Below the pieces are notes generated by a model. The model did not search any database. It was not told the origin of the DNA and was given only the letters and a program-made list of their open reading frames with translations. Below are positions 60,257 through 64,000 of a stretch of DNA of 64,000 nucleotides, one piece after another. The position numbers and the translations under genes are program-made. How positions within the stretch are numbered: position 1 is the first letter of the stretch; each line of letters begins with the position of its first letter. This stretch comes from Duncaniella muricolitica (GTDB lineage: Bacteria > Bacteroidota > Bacteroidia > Bacteroidales > Muribaculaceae), in contig CP061009.1 in the NCBI GenBank assembly GCA_025808375.1, positions 372,001 to 436,000 of the forward strand, written 5' to 3'.

Positions 60257-61832
60257 ATACATATCTCTGCATATATCGGCCATGCTCATAGCGGTGATGG
60301 CCATGACGGGATGTATCAAAAACAATATCCCGTATCCTCATATCAAGGTCAACTTCACCTCGTTTGAAGTGGAGTCGTCACAGCGCGACGCGGTGATTGA
60401 CTCCATACGACGCACCGTCACGGTGTATCTTTCCGAAGAGGCCGACATAAACAACGTGGTGGTCAACGGATTCAGTCTCAATCCCGCCAACGGCGTGTGG
60501 GCCGACTCGGCCGCCTATCTCAACGGCATCGACATGTCGGCTCCGCTCACCACAGTGCTGTCGCTCTATCAGGATTATGTATGGACCATTTCGGCCGTGC
60601 AGAATATAGAGCGATACTTCACCGTCGAGCAGCAGGTAGGAGCCTCGGTAATCGATGTGCCCGGACGTCGCGTCGTGGTCTATGTGTCGCAGTCGGCTCC
60701 GATAGCAAGCCTGCTCGTCACATCGGTCAAACTCGGAGGGCCTGAAGCCGTGATGTCGCCCGACATAGCGGGCCGTCGCGTGGATTTCACCAAGCCTCTC
60801 ACGGTCGATGTCACCGAGCATGGCCGCACGCTCGACTGGACCGTCTACGTGATACCTACCGAGGAGACTGTCACCACCGAGCGCGTCGACGCCTGGACTT
60901 GTGTGGCATGGCTCTACGGCTCGGCCGAGGAGGGCAAGGACAACGGTTTTGAATATCGCCGCAAGGACACCGATACGTGGACGCGTATGGAGAAGTCGCA
61001 GATAACATTTGACGGCGGAGCCTTCACCGGTCGCCTCACGGGGCTCTCTCCGCTCACCGCTTATGTGGCCAGGGCCTACAGCGGCAGCGACTATGGCGCG
61101 GAGATTGAGTTTACCACACAGGGCACGGCCCAACTGCCCAACAGTGACTTCGAGAACTGGTGGCTCGACGGCAAGGTATGGAATCCATGGCCGGAGGGCG
61201 GTCTTCAGTATTGGGACACCGGCAACAATGGTGCCACTACTCTCGGCCCGAGCAACACTTATCCCTCCGACGACACTCCATCGGGCAAGGGCCGCTCGGC
61301 ATGTCTCGAGACCAAGTTTGTGGGAGTAGGCATCATAGGCAAACTTGCCGCCGGCAACATCTTTGCGGGCCGGTATGTCCGCACCGACGGCACCAACGGT
61401 GTCCTCTCGTTCGGTCATCCGTGGGAGCTGCGACCCACGCGTCTGACAGGTTGGTTTAAATATCATTCCGCCCCCATCTCCAATATCGGAGCAGGCACAG
61501 GCCTTGACAATCTCAAAGGCACCCCCGACAAAGGCATCGTGTGGATTGCACTCATTGACACCGACGAGCCCTTCGAGATACGTACCAATCCCGCCAACCG
61601 TCAGCTTTTCGACCCCGAAGGGCCCTATGTCGTGGCCTATGGCAAGGTGGAGTGGGACTCTGACGTGACGGAGTGGTCGCGCTTTGAACTGACGCTGGAA
61701 TACACTTCGACCTCGCGGGTGCCGAAATACATTCTATGCACCGCTTCCGCCTCATGGCTGGGCGACTATTTCACCGGTGGCAACGGCTCGATGCTGATGA
61801 TTGACGATTTCGAGCTGCATTTTGATTATTAA
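60243..61832 (+). CDS. Lipoprotein with PCMD-like C-terminal module
   Basis: 529 residues from a GTG at 60243 that overlaps the previous gene by 14 bp; an ATG at 60282 would leave too short a signal peptide. Lipobox AMTGC (Cys 23). The N-terminal half has repeated beta segments (TVTVYLSEEADINNVVVNGFS). From TQGTAQLPNSDFENW to LMIDDFELHF it repeats the C-terminal module of the gene at 55800 (TEGTPQLPNADFE). Translation coupling and shared module suggest the four genes act together at the surface. Confidence 0.72.
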   Translation: MSRFKYISLHISAMLIAVMAMTGCIKNNIPYPHIKVNFTSFEVESSQRDAVIDSIRRTVTVYLSEEADINNVVVNGFSLNPANGVWADSAAYLNGIDMSAPLTTVLSLYQDYVWTISAVQNIERYFTVEQQVGASVIDVPGRRVVVYVSQSAPIASLLVTSVKLGGPEAVMSPDIAGRRVDFTKPLTVDVTEHGRTLDWTVYVIPTEETVTTERVDAWTCVAWLYGSAEEGKDNGFEYRRKDTDTWTRMEKSQITFDGGAFTGRLTGLSPLTAYVARAYSGSDYGAEIEFTTQGTAQLPNSDFENWWLDGKVWNPWPEGGLQYWDTGNNGATTLGPSNTYPSDDTPSGKGRSACLETKFVGVGIIGKLAAGNIFAGRYVRTDGTNGVLSFGHPWELRPTRLTGWFKYHSAPISNIGAGTGLDNLKGTPDKGIVWIALIDTDEPFEIRTNPANRQLFDPEGPYVVAYGKVEWDSDVTEWSRFELTLEYTSTSRVPKYILCTASASWLGDYFTGGNGSMLMIDDFELHFDY

Positions 61833-61911
61833 CATTTGTTATTAAACGCTCTCTAAACCATTTTGCCCCGTCAGGGTCCAATTTACTGATTAAAACAATT
61901 TAATGACTTAT

Positions 61912-62601
61912 ATGAAACACTTATTCTCCACACTTGCTATTGCTGTCGTGATGCTTTTCTCCTCGGCCTCGGCTTCGGCCCAGTCACTTTCCGACCTCCT
62001 CAAAGGCCTCGGCGGCCAGGGACAGTCGACATCTACCGAAAACACGTCCACACAGAAGAGCGGCGGCATCGGAGACATCCTTTCAGGAGTGGCCGGCGCA
62101 CTCGGCCTCGGCAACTCCAAGGCCGGCATCGAGCAGTTGGCCGGCACATGGGCCTATGCGGGTCCGGCCGTAAGTTTCAAGAGCGACAATCTGCTCCTCA
62201 AGGCGGGCGGCGCGGCTGCGGCTACTACTGTCGAGAAGAAACTCGAGCCTTATTACAGCAAAGTCGGTCTCACCAAACTGGTTATTACCATCAACAACGA
62301 CTCGACATTCACTTTCAAGGCCAACCGCGCCACACTTAACGGCACAATCGACCGCAATGACGATGCCGGCACATATGTATTCCATTTCCAGGCCTTCCAG
62401 AAAGTCAACATCGGCTCGATGGAGGCTTTCATACAGCTCACCGGCAACAATATGGAACTGACATTTGACGTATCCAAGCTCATGACCATCATGCAGCGCG
62501 TCAGTGCCCTGTCAGGCAGCTCCACACTCAAGGGTGCCTCGGCTCTGCTCGAGCAGTATGACGGCATGACCGCAGGTTTTGATCTCAAGAGGTCCAAATG
62601 A
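61912..62601 (+). CDS. Secreted DUF4923-like protein
   Basis: 229 residues from the ATG at 61912 (MKHLFSTLAIAVVMLFSSASASAQ); an ATG three codons earlier is possible. Mature N-terminus is Ser/Thr/Gly-rich, then IEQLAGTWAYAGPAVSF and a lipocalin-like strand series ending with QLTGNNMELTFDVSKLM. The layout matches DUF4923 proteins of Bacteroidales, whose function is unknown. Confidence 0.7.
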   Translation: MKHLFSTLAIAVVMLFSSASASAQSLSDLLKGLGGQGQSTSTENTSTQKSGGIGDILSGVAGALGLGNSKAGIEQLAGTWAYAGPAVSFKSDNLLLKAGGAAAATTVEKKLEPYYSKVGLTKLVITINNDSTFTFKANRATLNGTIDRNDDAGTYVFHFQAFQKVNIGSMEAFIQLTGNNMELTFDVSKLMTIMQRVSALSGSSTLKGASALLEQYDGMTAGFDLKRSK

Positions 62602-62611
62602 CGTATAGACA

Positions 62612-63547
62612 ATGATTTCGGTCATAATACCGGCCTATAATGCGCAAGCCTATCTCCGAGAGTGTCTGGAGAGTGTGCTTGCGCAGTCTTTTTCCGACTG
62701 GGAGGCTATAATTGTCAATGACGGCTCTACCGACTCAACCCGTGAGATAGGCTTATGTTTCACGGCCCGTGACAGCCGTTTTCGTCTTGTCTCCACCCCC
62801 AACGGCGGCCTGTCGTCGGCCCGAAATGCAGGTATAGCCGAGGCCCGCGGCCAATGGCTCACATATCTTGACAGCGACGACACTCTCTATCCCGACGCTC
62901 TTGCCAGACTTATGGCCGCGGCAACTGAGAATGTCGACATCGTTGTGGCCGGTTTTAACCGAGACAGGGATGCCGCGGCCGTGACTGACGGCAGCGTTGA
63001 GATAATCTCGGGGCTGACAGCTCTGGAGCGTGGCCTGTATCAGCGTGGAGTCTCGACATCGGCATGTGCCAAACTGTTCAGTCGCAGGGTGGCGGACGGC
63101 ATAGCGTTTCCCGACGGGCTCTATTACGAAGATTTGCTCTATTGCGTCGAGACACTGCGCCGATCGGCACGGGTGGCGGTGATTGGCGATGTCGTGTACT
63201 ATTACCGCGACAATCCGTCAAGTTTCATCAACACATTCTCCCCGCGTCGTCTTGACGTGTTGCGTGTCACGGCCCGGGTCGAGGAGTTGCTCGAGGGAGA
63301 TGAGGAGTTGCAGCGTGCGGCGCGTGACCGCAGGCTGAGTGCTTGTTTCAATATCTATGGACTGCTTGCCGTGCATGACCGTGACGGGCGTTACAGCGAC
63401 GTAGGCTGCCGATGCTGGACGCTCATAAAGGACTATCGCCGCGACAGTCTCTTCAATCCGCGCGTGCGTCTTAAAAACAAGTTGGGCATACTGGTCAGCT
63501 ATATGGGCCGGAGAGTTTTCGGCCGCCTTGCCGGGATGGTCTACTGA
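62612..63547 (+). CDS. Family 2 glycosyltransferase
   Basis: 311 residues. GT2 opening MISVIIPAYNAQAYLRECLESVLAQ, then IIVNDGSTDST and the metal-binding TYLDSDD. A basic C-terminus follows with no membrane helix. It probably adds a sugar to a surface polysaccharide. It begins 10 bp after the DUF4923-like gene. Its last 7 bp overlap the end of the convergent next gene. Confidence 0.85.
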   Translation: MISVIIPAYNAQAYLRECLESVLAQSFSDWEAIIVNDGSTDSTREIGLCFTARDSRFRLVSTPNGGLSSARNAGIAEARGQWLTYLDSDDTLYPDALARLMAAATENVDIVVAGFNRDRDAAAVTDGSVEIISGLTALERGLYQRGVSTSACAKLFSRRVADGIAFPDGLYYEDLLYCVETLRRSARVAVIGDVVYYYRDNPSSFINTFSPRRLDVLRVTARVEELLEGDEELQRAARDRRLSACFNIYGLLAVHDRDGRYSDVGCRCWTLIKDYRRDSLFNPRVRLKNKLGILVSYMGRRVFGRLAGMVY

Positions 63548-64000
63548 TAGCGGCTTATCTCATCATTCATCCGTCTTCGCTCCTCGTCGCGCAGCCAGCC
63601 CCACTTGTTGAAATAGCTTATCATATTGGTGACATGTATCCACAGCATGCGCGGTGAGTGATATGACGCCGCCCGATGGTGGTGTGTAATGGTGACTCCC
63701 GGCCAGTAGAGTGTGCGGTAGTGGCGGTGGATGCGGCGCGTAAGGTCGATGTCCTCGGGATACATGAAGAAACGTTCGTCAAACAGTCCCGCGGCCCTCA
63801 GAGCATCCTTGCGCAGAAACATGAAGCTCCCCTGATGATAGGGTATGTCCCAGGTCATGGTGTCGTCGAGATGTTTCAGCAGATACTTCTCGCGCATGGA
63901 CTTGAAAAACCGCTTGGGGAGAAACCTCCTTATGAAGACGTCGGCGGGTGAGGGGAGACGTCGGCATGTGTATTGCTTCGTCCCGTCCGAGTCTGTCATG
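63541..64000 (-). CDS. Family 2 glycosyltransferase, 3' part (partial at window edge)
   Basis: About 152 visible residues; the frame continues beyond the window, so the Met at 63999 need not be the start. It contains GSFMFLRKDALRAAGLFDERFFMYPEDIDLTRRIH, the acceptor-loop and ED motif of rhamnosyl-type GT2 enzymes, preceded by a basic segment and followed by ITHHHRAAS. The stop overlaps the convergent gene by 7 bp. Confidence 0.8.
   Translation of the reverse strand, partial: MTDSDGTKQYTCRRLPSPADVFIRRFLPKRFFKSMREKYLLKHLDDTMTWDIPYHQGSFMFLRKDALRAAGLFDERFFMYPEDIDLTRRIHRHYRTLYWPGVTITHHHRAASYHSPRMLWIHVTNMISYFNKWGWLRDEERRRMNDEISRYQ

Overview
The window looks like chromosome of a gut Bacteroidales bacterium, most likely Muribaculaceae (S24-7 group). 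The evidence is a GC-rich coding background, promoters of the Bacteroidetes sigma-ABfr type (TTTG, about 19-20 bp, TAnnTTTG), few Shine-Dalgarno sites, a complex I set without visible nuoE/F/G, fused nuoCD, fused KorA, lipoproteins with DUF4493/PCMD-like domains and an IS4-type element. The family assignment is an inference from gene content; no rRNA or tRNA gene was seen.

Layout. 1-6.3 kb: 3' part of transketolase, an OmpA-family protein, xerC-hpf, ndk and an M23 peptidase. 6.3-9.0 kb: an AT-richer island with two paralogous lipoproteins and a complete IS4-family element. 9.1-15.4 kb (minus strand): korA-korB, then dapA, a dolichyl-phosphate-mannose-synthase-like glycosyltransferase and pyrC. 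15.6-22.6 kb: dnaE, trxA, a T7-lysozyme-like amidase (minus) and a GH43-like hydrolase. 22.6-31.1 kb (minus): a TerB-like protein, then cysE, an rlmL-like methyltransferase, purD, a membrane protein and pdxB, then an OmpA/TPR lipoprotein. 31.1-32.2 kb: a gene-poor kilobase with a 420-bp foldback repeat. 32.2-37.1 kb: a secreted-protein pair, speA, a heptamer repeat, truA and a beta-barrel protein.

37.4-54.8 kb is the highlight. It is one co-directional respiratory block in which a complete eight-gene F1Fo ATP synthase cluster (atpD-C-B-E-F-H-A-G) sits between nuoH and nuoI of an 11-subunit-type complex I cluster (nuoA-B-CD-H, then nuoI-J-K-L-M-N). Both parts look intact, spacers are short, and no promoter or terminator was recognised inside, so a proton pump and its consumer may share one transcript. 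NuoI also has a long Ala/Lys/Glu-rich C-terminal tail.

54.9-64 kb: murI, then a four-gene envelope cluster (lipoprotein, barrel, paralogous barrel, lipoprotein) in which both lipoproteins end in the same kind of module, then a DUF4923-like protein and two convergent glycosyltransferases, the last cut by the window edge.

Several intergenic regions carry structure that gene calling does not explain: a family of 29-36 bp near-perfect hairpins just downstream of three unrelated genes, 7-nt-periodic AT repeats, the foldback element, and a small hairpin that displays an SD/anti-SD sequence.
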